11,418 nt of DNA, taken from assembly GCA_039934635.1 (NCBI GenBank), contig JBDTLT010000184.1:1-11418 (forward strand). Reading direction: 5' to 3'. The stretch is from DATLFA01 sp039934635 (GTDB lineage: Bacteria; Actinomycetota; Acidimicrobiia; Acidimicrobiales; WLNW01). Below are positions 1 to 5,815 of this stretch, one piece after another. Below the pieces are notes generated by a model. That model did not search any database, had not been told where the DNA came from, and saw only the letters and a list, made by a program, of their open reading frames with translations. The first letter of the stretch is position 1. The number at the start of each line of letters is the position of its first letter. The position numbers and the translations under genes were made by a program.

Positions 1-1747
1 CGACGAGGCCCAGGAGCGTCAGGTCGTCTTCGGCGACGTCGACGGCGACGTCGACGTCGATGGGGACGTCGCGGTAGGCAACGGCGAGGACGCGCATGCC
101 TGCCGCAGCCATCGCGTCGTTCGCCGCGAGGATCCGGCAACGCCACGCCTCGGTGATCGGCACCACGGCGTGGGTGTCCCAGACCGCGACCGTGTGCGCG
201 AGGAGCCCATCGACGGCGCCTTTCACGAACGCGACCGGTTTATCGGCGGGCAGTGCCCGAAGGGCCGAGGGGGCGTTGACCCCCAGCGGGGCGTGGACGG
301 TGCTCATCCGTTTGCGCTGCGAATCGAATGGTCGCTCCCCCTTGCGGGTCACCGCCGCGCGGAGCGCGACCACATCGATACCGGCGTCGTGCGCCGCGCT
401 CAGCAACGCAGTCTCGGTCGGATCGCCGATGGTGACGAGACGGCCCGTGTCATCGATGAGCGCGTCGGCGTCGTTGCACAGCACCGCGGCAGCGAGCGCG
501 AGCGTCGCCGCCGTCGCCAGCGGTGCACCTGGAGTTGTCTCGAGGCGGGCCGTGGCGCCGGCGACATCGACGACGGTCACGGTCATTTGGTTCTGGGTGA
601 GGGTGCCCGTCTTGTCCGAGCAGATTACGGTGACCGACCCCAACGTCTCCACGGCGGGCAGCTTGCGGATCAACGCGTTGCGGCGCAGCATCCGTTGCGC
701 CCCGATCGCGAGGGTGAACGTGACGACCGCGGGCAGGCCTTCGGGGATGACCGCGACCGCGACGCTGATGGCGGTGAGCATGAGGTCCGCCAGCGGCTCA
801 CCGCCGAGCGCTCCCATGGCGACCACGACGGCGGCGACGACGACGCCGGCCAACGCGAGCTGTTTGCCGACGCGGTCGAGTCGCGCCTGCAGCGGTGTGT
901 CCGCGGCGCCGACGCCTTGCAGCAGGGTCGCGATACGGCCGAGTTCGGTCTCCATGCCGGTTGCGACGACCACGCCGCGTCCGCGTCCGTAGGTGACCTG
1001 CGTGCCCGAGTAGGCCATGTTCCGGCGATCTCCCAACGCCAGAGTGACGTCGGCGATCGCCTCGGTGTGCTTGTCGACCGGTTCGGATTCCCCGGTGAGG
1101 GCTGCTTCTTGCACCCGCAGCCGTGCCGTCTCGACGAGGCGTAGGTCGGCGGGCACCACGTTGCCGGCCTCCAACACGACGAGGTCACCGGGCACGAGTT
1201 CCACCGCCGCCGCCTCGATAACCCGGCCATCGCGGACTGCGCGCACCGTCGGCACGGCTAGACGGCGCAGTGCCGCGATGGCCCGCTCGGCGCGGTACTC
1301 CTGGACGAATCCGAGCAGCGCGAACAGGACCACGAGCACGCCGATCGCGGCCGCCTCGAGCAGCTTGCCGAGTACGAGCGACAACGCCGCCGCGCCGATC
1401 AAGATGAGCACCATCACTGCGGTCAGCTGTTCCCACAACAACCGCAGCGGGCTCGTTCCTCCCCGCTCGACCAGTTCGTTGCGGCCGTGCGATCCGAGCC
1501 GTGTCACGGCGTCGGCCGCGCTGAGGCCGCCCGCGCCGCTCTCCAGACGACCGAACGTGTCCGCGACCTCGACGCGATGCCAGCCAACGGCTGCCCGGTC
1601 TTCGTGGTCACCCGTGTGCCCGGCGGTCGACGACCGTCGCGCACCAACTGCGAGAAGCGACGCGGCCTCGCGTTTGCCGTTGGCCACGTCGACAATTGAA
1701 GTACCCGCCTCGTTCGCGTCCGATATCGAACTGGCACGCTCGCTCAT
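1..1747 (-). CDS. P-type cation-transporting ATPase (P2A type, Ca2+/Mn2+ class), 3' end beyond window
   Basis: An ATP-driven cation pump of the inner membrane; about 582 N-terminal residues are present and the C-terminal membrane helices lie beyond position 1. Visible in order: a cation-ATPase N-terminal domain (from about W56), M1 and M2 (about 105-127 and 132-150), actuator motif TGES (218-221), M3 and M4 with PEGLP (335-339, the ion-binding motif of P2A pumps), the phosphorylation motif DKTGT (D378), and a nucleotide-domain KGA near 508. The ATG at 1747 overlaps the htpX stop as ATGA, so translation is probably coupled and this start is favoured. It leaves an unusual polar extension of about 55 residues before the conserved domain. 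P2A pumps export Ca2+ or Mn2+. The Mn2+ riboswitch at the head of the operon makes Mn2+ export the better guess, as for Lactococcus YoaB, but substrate is inferred. Mycobacterial CtpF, also next to a Usp gene, is a comparable case. Confidence 0.95.
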   Translation of the reverse strand, partial: MSERASSISDANEAGTSIVDVANGKREAASLLAVGARRSSTAGHTGDHEDRAAVGWHRVEVADTFGRLESGAGGLSAADAVTRLGSHGRNELVERGGTSPLRLLWEQLTAVMVLILIGAAALSLVLGKLLEAAAIGVLVVLFALLGFVQEYRAERAIAALRRLAVPTVRAVRDGRVIEAAAVELVPGDLVVLEAGNVVPADLRLVETARLRVQEAALTGESEPVDKHTEAIADVTLALGDRRNMAYSGTQVTYGRGRGVVVATGMETELGRIATLLQGVGAADTPLQARLDRVGKQLALAGVVVAAVVVAMGALGGEPLADLMLTAISVAVAVIPEGLPAVVTFTLAIGAQRMLRRNALIRKLPAVETLGSVTVICSDKTGTLTQNQMTVTVVDVAGATARLETTPGAPLATAATLALAAAVLCNDADALIDDTGRLVTIGDPTETALLSAAHDAGIDVVALRAAVTRKGERPFDSQRKRMSTVHAPLGVNAPSALRALPADKPVAFVKGAVDGLLAHTVAVWDTHAVVPITEAWRCRILAANDAMAAAGMRVLAVAYRDVPIDVDVAVDVAEDDLTLLGLV

Positions 1748-2604
1748 CGAGCCACCGCCACCGGCTGGCCGAGCAGCCGCGCCACGCGGTCGTTGGTTGG
1801 GGGATGGGTGAGGAAGAGTCGAGCGAAGCTGACCTGGCGTCCCGTAAGGGGGTTCACGATGTACGCGGTCGCCTGCGCCGGCCTCACGTCCATCGGTTGC
1901 TGCCGAGCGATCGCCTCGATCTTCGTCAGCGCGTCCGCGAGGGGCCGCGGATCGCCTGCGAGCTCTGCGCCGAGGCGGTCTGCCTCGTACTCGCGTGACC
2001 GCGACAGCGCCATCTGAACGACGGTCGCGGCGATCGGCGCCACCAGCGCCAGCAACAGCAATATCAAAGGGTTCGGACGGTCGTCGTCGTCACCGCCGCC
2101 GAACATGCCGGCGAACATCGCCATGTTCGCGATCGCGGAGATGCCCGTCGCGACGGCCGCCGCGATCGATCCGATCAGGATGTCGCGATGACGGATGTGC
2201 GCGATCTCGTGCGCGACCACGCCCCGCACCTCGTCGCGATCGAGCCGCTCGAGCAACCCCCGGGTCACGCACACCACCGCGTTTCGTTCGTTGCGGCCGG
2301 TGGCGAATGCGTTGGGCTGCGCATCAGGCGACAGGTACAGACGCGGCGGCGACATGCGGGCGCGCTCTGCCAGCACGGCTACTTCGTGGCGTAGCCAGGC
2401 CAGCTCGCCGTCAGCCACGGGCCGCGCACCGGCAGAACGCACTGCGAGACGATCGGAGCACCAATAGGCGGCGCCCACCAGCACCAATCCGAATGCGAGG
2501 CCGACGATCGTGCCGGTGGCGCCACCCACCAGCGAACCGAACACGACCAAGAGGCCACCGAGTCCAGCGAGAAGGACGAATGTCTTGAAGGCATTGCGAA
2601 ACAT
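1744..2604 (-). CDS. htpX: HtpX-like M48 family membrane zinc metalloprotease
   Basis: A 286-residue membrane protease of the HtpX family, which degrades damaged membrane proteins under envelope stress. Two hydrophobic segments lie at the N-terminus (about residues 7-45). The zinc site HEIAH is at 132-136, followed by two more hydrophobic stretches. REYEAD follows, with E205 the likely third zinc ligand. Length and motif order match HtpX. The start MFRNAF is chosen because its ATG shares its A with the TGA of the upstream usp gene (TGATG) and a GGAGGG sits about 8 bases upstream. A longer reading to 2754 would only run back through usp. It is the middle gene of a three-gene operon, ending in an ATGA overlap with the ATPase. 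It is presumably governed by the riboswitch at 3210-3309, so membrane quality control would be induced together with metal export. Confidence 0.95.
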   Translation of the reverse strand: MFRNAFKTFVLLAGLGGLLVVFGSLVGGATGTIVGLAFGLVLVGAAYWCSDRLAVRSAGARPVADGELAWLRHEVAVLAERARMSPPRLYLSPDAQPNAFATGRNERNAVVCVTRGLLERLDRDEVRGVVAHEIAHIRHRDILIGSIAAAVATGISAIANMAMFAGMFGGGDDDDRPNPLILLLLALVAPIAATVVQMALSRSREYEADRLGAELAGDPRPLADALTKIEAIARQQPMDVRPAQATAYIVNPLTGRQVSFARLFLTHPPTNDRVARLLGQPVAVAR

Positions 2605-3167
2605 CAGAAGCCCTCCGACATCGAGGGGTCGGATCCTTGACCGCGGACCGAACCGGCGAGGTGTTTCGCCGCGCTCGGGTGTCGCTCGATCGCGCCGGCC
2701 GCGCCGGCGCGTGCGAGCACCTCGGCCGCCCAGGGCACGACGACCACCGGGCAAGACGCGCTGGCCACGACTCGACGTGCGACACCGAAGAACCGGTGGC
2801 CGAACGTCGAGCTGCTCTGGCCGACGACCAACACCGCCGCGCCGTGCGCCTCGGCCAACAATCGGTCCACAACGTTGCCGACGACCACTCGTCGGTCAAC
2901 CGTCACACGTGCCTGCTCGTCGCGCACCGTTCGCTGCACGCTGCGTTCCAACTCGACCGCTGCGTCGAAAGGATCCAATGGAGCAACCATGAACCCATCG
3001 AGGCCGTCTCCGGGGACGACCGGCTGCGTGAGCACCATGACCGCACGCACCGGGTGGCCAGTCGCTCGGCCGAGGGCAACCGCCCAGCGCAGCGCGGACT
3101 CGCTGCCCGGGCTCCCGTCGACGCCGACAACGATCGGCGGGTGGTTGGGATTCATGAGAGTGGTCAT
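2604..3167 (-). CDS. Universal stress protein (UspA family, single domain) with degenerate nucleotide loop
   Basis: A 187-residue cytoplasmic Usp. The N-terminal strand VVGVDGS (13-19) followed by ESALRWAV is canonical, and the domain ends with the usual SCPVVVVP strand (138-145). A tail of about 40 residues rich in Ala and Gly follows. The ATP-binding loop, normally G-x2-G-x9-G-[ST], reads GQSSSTFGHRFFGVA (116-130): the second Gly is Ser and the terminal G-S/T is missing, so nucleotide binding may be lost. The ATG at 3167 has a near-perfect CAGGAGG SD six bases upstream. An in-frame ATG at 3281 would sit inside the riboswitch and is rejected. It is the first gene of the usp-htpX-ATPase operon, and its leader contains a Mn2+-type riboswitch. 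Its actual biochemical role cannot be read from sequence. Confidence 0.93.
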   Translation of the reverse strand: MTTLMNPNHPPIVVGVDGSPGSESALRWAVALGRATGHPVRAVMVLTQPVVPGDGLDGFMVAPLDPFDAAVELERSVQRTVRDEQARVTVDRRVVVGNVVDRLLAEAHGAAVLVVGQSSSTFGHRFFGVARRVVASASCPVVVVPWAAEVLARAGAAGAIERHPSAAKHLAGSVRGQGSDPSMSEGF

Positions 3168-3209
3168 GGCGCGCCTCCTGTCCCGACACGCTCGCGTGCC
3201 GTTCGAACA

Positions 3210-3309
3210 GGAGGTCTCCCCCGACCTGTCGAAGACAGGTGTGCGGGCCGGAGTGGCATCGACCACTCGTGTTGACGGCACCGCCGCTTTGGTTGGGGTA
3301 CTCCCCTCC
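3210..3309 (-). ncRNA. yybP-ykoY (Mn2+) riboswitch A, leader of usp-htpX-ATPase operon
   Basis: Read on the minus strand, the leader starts GGAGGGGAGUACCCC, has GCCGUCAACA in the middle and ends GGGGGAGACCUCC. This matches the yybP-ykoY layout as I recall it: L1 GGGGAGUA, L3 CGUCA, 3' side GAGACC, and a P1 closing helix. P1 is GGAGG (3305-3309) with CCUCC (3210-3214). Two further local hairpins are visible, with arms 3251-3256/3263-3268 and 3224-3230/3234-3240. The family binds Mn2+ at the L1-L3 junction. The 3' strand of P1 extended by two bases, CCUCCUG (3208-3214), is perfectly complementary over 7 bases to the SD CAGGAGG (3174-3180). This suggests that Mn2+-stabilised P1 frees the SD. There is no U-tract terminator. 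The family call rests on motif recognition without a covariance-model search. Confidence 0.87.
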
Positions 3310-3316
3310 GACCGTC

Positions 3317-3345
3317 AATATACGGTCGAGCGAATCATAAGTCAA
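3317..3345 (-). promoter_or_regulatory. Housekeeping-type promoter of the usp-htpX-ATPase operon
   Basis: On the minus strand, TTGACT (3340-3345) and TATATT (3317-3322) are separated by exactly 17 bases, close to the primary sigma-factor consensus. Transcription would start about 7 bases further on, at the first bases of the riboswitch P1 helix near 3309-3310. Confidence 0.85.
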
Positions 3346-3355
3346 GAAATTTGAC
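3341..3355. promoter_or_regulatory. Back-to-back -35 boxes forming an inverted repeat
   Basis: GTCAA-GAAAT-TTGAC is a perfect 5-bp inverted repeat made of the two divergent -35 elements (TTGACT on minus, TTGACA on plus), which lie 5 bp apart. The symmetry may simply follow from the two promoters. The closeness means that two polymerases could hardly occupy both at once, and one repressor could shut both. Confidence 0.6.
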
Positions 3356-3379
3356 ACACGAATTCTGATTCGTTAGTTT
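3351..3379 (+). promoter_or_regulatory. Housekeeping-type promoter of riboswitch B / YqhA gene
   Basis: TTGACA (3351-3356) and TAGTTT (3374-3379) with a 17-base spacer. The expected start point falls at about 3386-3388, directly at the GAAGG that opens the riboswitch P1 helix. Confidence 0.8.
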
Positions 3380-3386
3380 GACGCCT

Positions 3387-3469
3387 GAAGGGGAGTGCCC
3401 CACGAGGCCCGTCGTCACCAAGATCGATTGGATCCGGCGGGGCCAGCCCACCCGGGCGGGAAGACCTTC
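3387..3469 (+). ncRNA. yybP-ykoY (Mn2+) riboswitch B, leader of YqhA-family gene
   Basis: The leader runs from GAAGGGGAGUGCCCC through CCGUCGUCACC to GGGAAGACCUUC. P1 is GAAGG (3387-3391) with CCUUC (3465-3469). A second helix pairs GGCCC (3406-3410) with GGGCC (3440-3444), enclosing the CGUCA element. The 3' AAGACCUUC matches the well-studied Lactococcus example as I remember it. One oddity is G where most members have A directly after GGGGAGU. CCUUCGGC (3465-3472) can pair with GCUGAAGG (3487-3494), which covers the SD of the gene at 3501, over 8 bases including one G-U. That gives the same P1-versus-SD choice as in element A. Confidence 0.83.
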
Positions 3470-3500
3470 GGCCGATCCGTTGAGTCGCTGAAGGACCACC

Positions 3501-4082
3501 ATGAGTACAACCCCGCAGGCACCCGAACCCGCCGAGCCACGGCTTCCGCGGGTGCTCGGCCAGGTCCGCTACCTGACGCTCGCCGCGGTCGTCGGCTTGT
3601 CGGTCACCACGCTCGCCACGTTCGGCCTCGCCATCGCCAAGACCGTCACGCTCGTCGACACGATGGTCTCCGGAGGATGGCGCGATGAACTCATCGCTGT
3701 CTCCCTCCTCGAAGCCATCGACACCTATCTGCTCGCGGTCGTGCAGTTGATCGTCGTGGTCGGCCTCTATGAGCTGTTCATCGGCGATCTCGCCCTGCCG
3801 TCGTGGCTCGAGGCCCGTTCGCTGGAGGACCTGAAGAAACCGATTATCGACGTGCTCGTAGTGTTCATCGCCATCAAGGGCATCGAGAGCCTCCTCGTCT
3901 CCGACAAGCCAACCGACGCGCTCACTTCGGTCAGCGCCGTCGCGGTGCTCATCGTCTCGCTCACCGCGTTTCGAACCCTTACCGCCCGTGGCAGCGCCAG
4001 GGCTGGGCATGATGCCCTAACCAATCCTCGCGCACCATCCCGCGCGACGATCGCCGAACAACCGGGAGACCCGGCGCCATGA
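3501..4082 (+). CDS. YqhA / UPF0114 family four-helix membrane protein
   Basis: A 193-residue inner-membrane protein. Hydrophobic segments lie at about 22-46, 70-92, 113-131 and 139-158. The stretch LLEAIDTYLLAVVQLI followed by GLYELFIG (88-95), LPSWLE and SLEDLKK is the signature region of the UPF0114/YqhA family, whose function is not established. It has a proline-rich cytoplasmic N-terminus and a polar tail of about 30 residues beyond the usual family end. The start has the SD AAGGA five bases upstream. It is controlled by riboswitch B, so a role in Mn2+ or stress handling is plausible, but that rests on context only. Its TGA overlaps an ATG (ATGA at 4079-4082), as though a coupled downstream gene once followed. 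What follows now is decayed sequence. Confidence 0.88.
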   Translation: MSTTPQAPEPAEPRLPRVLGQVRYLTLAAVVGLSVTTLATFGLAIAKTVTLVDTMVSGGWRDELIAVSLLEAIDTYLLAVVQLIVVVGLYELFIGDLALPSWLEARSLEDLKKPIIDVLVVFIAIKGIESLLVSDKPTDALTSVSAVAVLIVSLTAFRTLTARGSARAGHDALTNPRAPSRATIAEQPGDPAP

Positions 4083-4247
4083 CCGCTCACCTCGACGCCT
4101 CCCGGAGCGACCGTGCGGCGATGTTCAGCATCTGCAATATCCGTACGCCGGTTCCGAGTGCGAACAGCGACCCTGCGAGCAACAGATCTTGCACTCGTTT
4201 CAGAGTCGCCAAGCCGCCAGACGAGACACAGAACGTGCTGCGATATG
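4083..4247. other. Short stretch without a recognisable gene
   Basis: The frame opened by the ATG at 4079 runs 68 codons to 4285, with codon use unlike the real genes. On the minus strand, 4245-4087 reads as an open frame with a hydrophobic core (DLLLAGSLFALGTGVRIL) and a basic tail. It could be a remnant of a small membrane protein, but I recognise no family and see no SD. Confidence 0.3.
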
Positions 4248-4679
4248 CCATTGTTCGGACCGACGTGTTCGGCGCGCGGGATTGACGCCGTGGATGCGTC
4301 GCTTCAAGCCAAGGGCATCGATGCGTTGGTTGTGATCGGGGGCGACGGGTCTTTCCGAGGCGCCGCCGCGTTGGAAGCGGCCTGTGGTAGCTACGGTGGT
4401 GGTGTCGGTCCCTGAGCATTTGGTAAGCGACGACGAGTTGGCGGGCGTCACGTTCGGTCTCGACTACCGGATCACGGGCCTTGGTCACGTGCAGCGGGGC
4501 GGGCGACCTCGCTGAGGATCGCTGACCGCGACGCTCGGCATCGCGGCCGTTGCGTCGGGTGAACGCGGCGTGTTCGTGGAGTCCACGACGGCCGCGTTGT
4601 CCGAGCTCCCTATGAGGTGTTGGGCGCGTGCAAGCCGCTCGACACGCAGTTGTGCAGCATCGCCGACTCGTTGGCGTGA
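4248..4679 (+). pseudogene. Decayed 6-phosphofructokinase remnant
   Basis: Three pieces of an ATP/PPi-dependent phosphofructokinase are recognisable. The first contains GIDALVVIGGDGSFRGAA (about 4308-4365), the substrate-site region. The second contains GLGHVQRGG (about 4476-4502) and LGIAAVASGERGVFVES (about 4534-4584) in another frame, with an in-frame TGA at 4513. The third, in a further frame after about 4610, reads YEVLGACKPLDTQLCSIADSLA and ends at a TGA at 4677-4679, a typical family C-terminus. The roughly 150 or more residues normally between the first and second pieces are missing, as is the N-terminal GGDxPG loop. It cannot encode a working enzyme. The downstream edge is firm; the upstream edge is approximate. 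Confidence 0.85.
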
Positions 4680-4713
4680 CGGGACGCGAGCCAGGACGGG
4701 TGTGGGCCGGCCG

Positions 4714-5099
4714 TCAGGCGACCGTGTTGGCGGCGATGAGTTCGTGAAGTCGGCTGCGGTGAGGTTGGCGATGGTGGCGGCGGCGATGCGTTCGAGTGCG
4801 TCTGTGGTGAAGAACGCGTGGTGTCCGGTGATCAAGACGTTGGGGAACGTGAGCAGTCGGGCGACTACGTCGTCCTCGAGCACGGTGTTGGATAGGTCTT
4901 CGTAGAACAGGTCAGCCTCTCCTCGTAGACGTCGAGTCCGAGGTAGCCAAGCCGTCGGGACTTGAGCGCGTCGATGGCGGCGACGGTGTCGACGAGCGCG
5001 CTGCGGCTGGGGTTGATCAGCATCACACCCGGTTTCATCGAGGCCAGCGCACCGGCGTCGATGAGGCGGTGGGTCTGGGCTGTGAGCTGGCTTCGAGCG
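4714..5099 (-). pseudogene. C-terminal remnant of D-lactate dehydrogenase (D-2-hydroxyacid dehydrogenase)
   Basis: On the minus strand, LTAQTHRLIDAGALASMKPGV and MLINPSRSALVDT are followed by LGYLGLDVYEE. After a shift of frame come EADLFYEDLSNTVLEDDVVARL and LLTFPNVLITGHHAFFT. These are the cofactor and catalytic regions of the fermentative D-LDH branch, and GHHAFF carries the catalytic His. The break at about 4917-4923 looks like a one-base loss in a run of GAG codons. A second shift near the end would restore ELIAANTVA and a stop at 4714. The N-terminal two thirds is absent, and sequence above 5099 no longer matches. One frameshift alone could be a sequencing error, but truncation plus two shifts points to a true pseudogene. 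Confidence 0.85.
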
Positions 5100-5268
5100 A
5101 TGGAAGCTATCCGTGGCCGGTTCGCTGGCGGTCCGACGACGTGTCCTCATAGGTCGTACTCCAGTTCACCCGTTCCGCTCACCGTTGCCCACGAAGGTGT
5201 CCCAGCACCGGGTACATCTGCAAGAAACGCCCGGTGCGCCAGGCTCTGTGAATGTTCTGGTCGGTCGG

Positions 5269-5288
5269 GTGCATGAAGTACGATGCAC
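5269..5288. repeat. Perfect 6-bp inverted repeat (possible operator) upstream of winged-helix gene
   Basis: GTGCAT-N8-ATGCAC lies 38 bases before the GTG start at 5326. It overlaps a possible -10 box TACGAT (5279-5284) paired with TTCTGG (5255-5260) at 18 bases. The position suits an autoregulatory operator for the winged-helix protein, but a 6-bp repeat can arise by chance. Confidence 0.4.
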
Positions 5289-5325
5289 GAGTCGCAGATC
5301 GCCATTCGCAGAGTGAGGTGCCAGC

Positions 5326-5640
5326 GTGGCCGACGCCAAACCCGGCTGGACGTTCCTGACGAACCACGCGCAGGTCCTGGTCTGCATCGCTGACGAGCCC
5401 GACATCCGCGGACGCGACATCGCCGCGCGCGTCGGCATCACTGAGCGGGCGGCGCAGTCGATCATCACTGACCTCGTCGAGTGCGGCTACGTCACTCGCA
5501 CCCGCGAAGGGCGGCGTAACCGCTATGCGGTCAATCGGGAGGGGCGGCTCCGCCATCCCATGCAGATCGACCACACCATTGGCGAGCTGCTCGCCGCTCT
5601 CGGCCGTCTTCGGCCGGCGCGCCGGACGCGCGGCGCCTAG
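5326..5640 (+). CDS. Small winged helix-turn-helix transcriptional regulator
   Basis: A 104-residue DNA-binding protein with MarR/ArsR-like winged-helix organisation. It opens with GWTFLTNHAQVLVCIADEPD, continues with IRGRDIAARVGITERAAQSIITDL (helix-turn-helix, about 27-50), and has a wing at about 52-66 (GYVTRTREGRRNRYAVN). A C-terminal helix (about 80-95) could dimerise. This compact family is common in actinobacteria, and its ligand is generally unknown. The GTG start is preceded by GAGGTG at five bases. It is intact between decayed genes and riboswitch C, and a CGGCCG-N4-CGGCCG hairpin lies within its 3' end. Targets cannot be deduced, but the Usp unit immediately downstream and the repeat at 5269-5288 are candidates. 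Confidence 0.85.
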   Translation: MADAKPGWTFLTNHAQVLVCIADEPDIRGRDIAARVGITERAAQSIITDLVECGYVTRTREGRRNRYAVNREGRLRHPMQIDHTIGELLAALGRLRPARRTRGA

Positions 5641-5652
5641 CCAAAGAACTAC

Positions 5653-5682
5653 TTGCAATACGTGATCTGTGGTTCGTAAGAT
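5653..5682 (+). promoter_or_regulatory. Promoter of riboswitch C / DHp-like–Usp unit
   Basis: TTGCAA (5653-5658) and TAAGAT (5677-5682) with an 18-base spacer. The expected start point, about 5689-5690, coincides with the first base of the riboswitch P1 helix, as for the other two switches. Confidence 0.75.
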
Positions 5683-5689
5683 CGCGGTT

Positions 5690-5777
5690 GAAGGGGAGTA
5701 TCCCTCACGCGGCGTTGCCGTCACCACGGCCCACTGGCCCGGCAGCGTCGGTCCCTCCGGGGGCGGGAGAGACCTTC
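5690..5777 (+). ncRNA. yybP-ykoY (Mn2+) riboswitch C, leader of DHp-like and tandem Usp genes
   Basis: The leader begins GAAGGGGAGUAUCCC, contains GCCGUCACC and ends GGGAGAGACCUUC. P1 pairs GAAGG (5690-5694) with CCUUC (5773-5777). An internal helix pairs 5713-5719 with 5741-5747 (7 bp with one G-U), placing CGUCA in the loop region as in the family. CCUUCG (5773-5778) can alternatively pair with CGGAGG (5806-5811), the SD of the gene at 5816, with one G-U pair. It is the third member of the same RNA family in this window and shares promoter spacing with the others. Confidence 0.87.
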
Positions 5778-5815
5778 GCGCCAGCGAAGTCCACCCGACG
5801 GAAACCGGAGGCCAG

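Noticed and set aside
96..1144. Long plus-strand open frames (298 and 324 codons)
   Set aside because: They are antisense shadows of the P-type ATPase, whose minus-strand frame carries TGES, PEGLP and DKTGT motifs.
2605..2754. N-terminal extension of the HtpX frame
   Set aside because: It lies inside the usp gene in another frame, is Arg-rich and lacks an SD; the internal ATG at 2604 has GGAGGG and the TGATG overlap.
3168..3281. Upstream start for the single-domain Usp
   Set aside because: It would place coding sequence in the riboswitch; the ATG at 3167 has a far better SD and starts at the domain.
3342..4010. 222-codon minus-strand frame opposite the YqhA gene
   Set aside because: Highly charged low-complexity translation typical of an antisense frame; the plus strand has membrane helices and a family signature.
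4087..4488. 133-codon minus-strand frame as a gene
   Set aside because: Its first two thirds are antisense to the phosphofructokinase remnant; only the last 50 codons look protein-like, with no known family.
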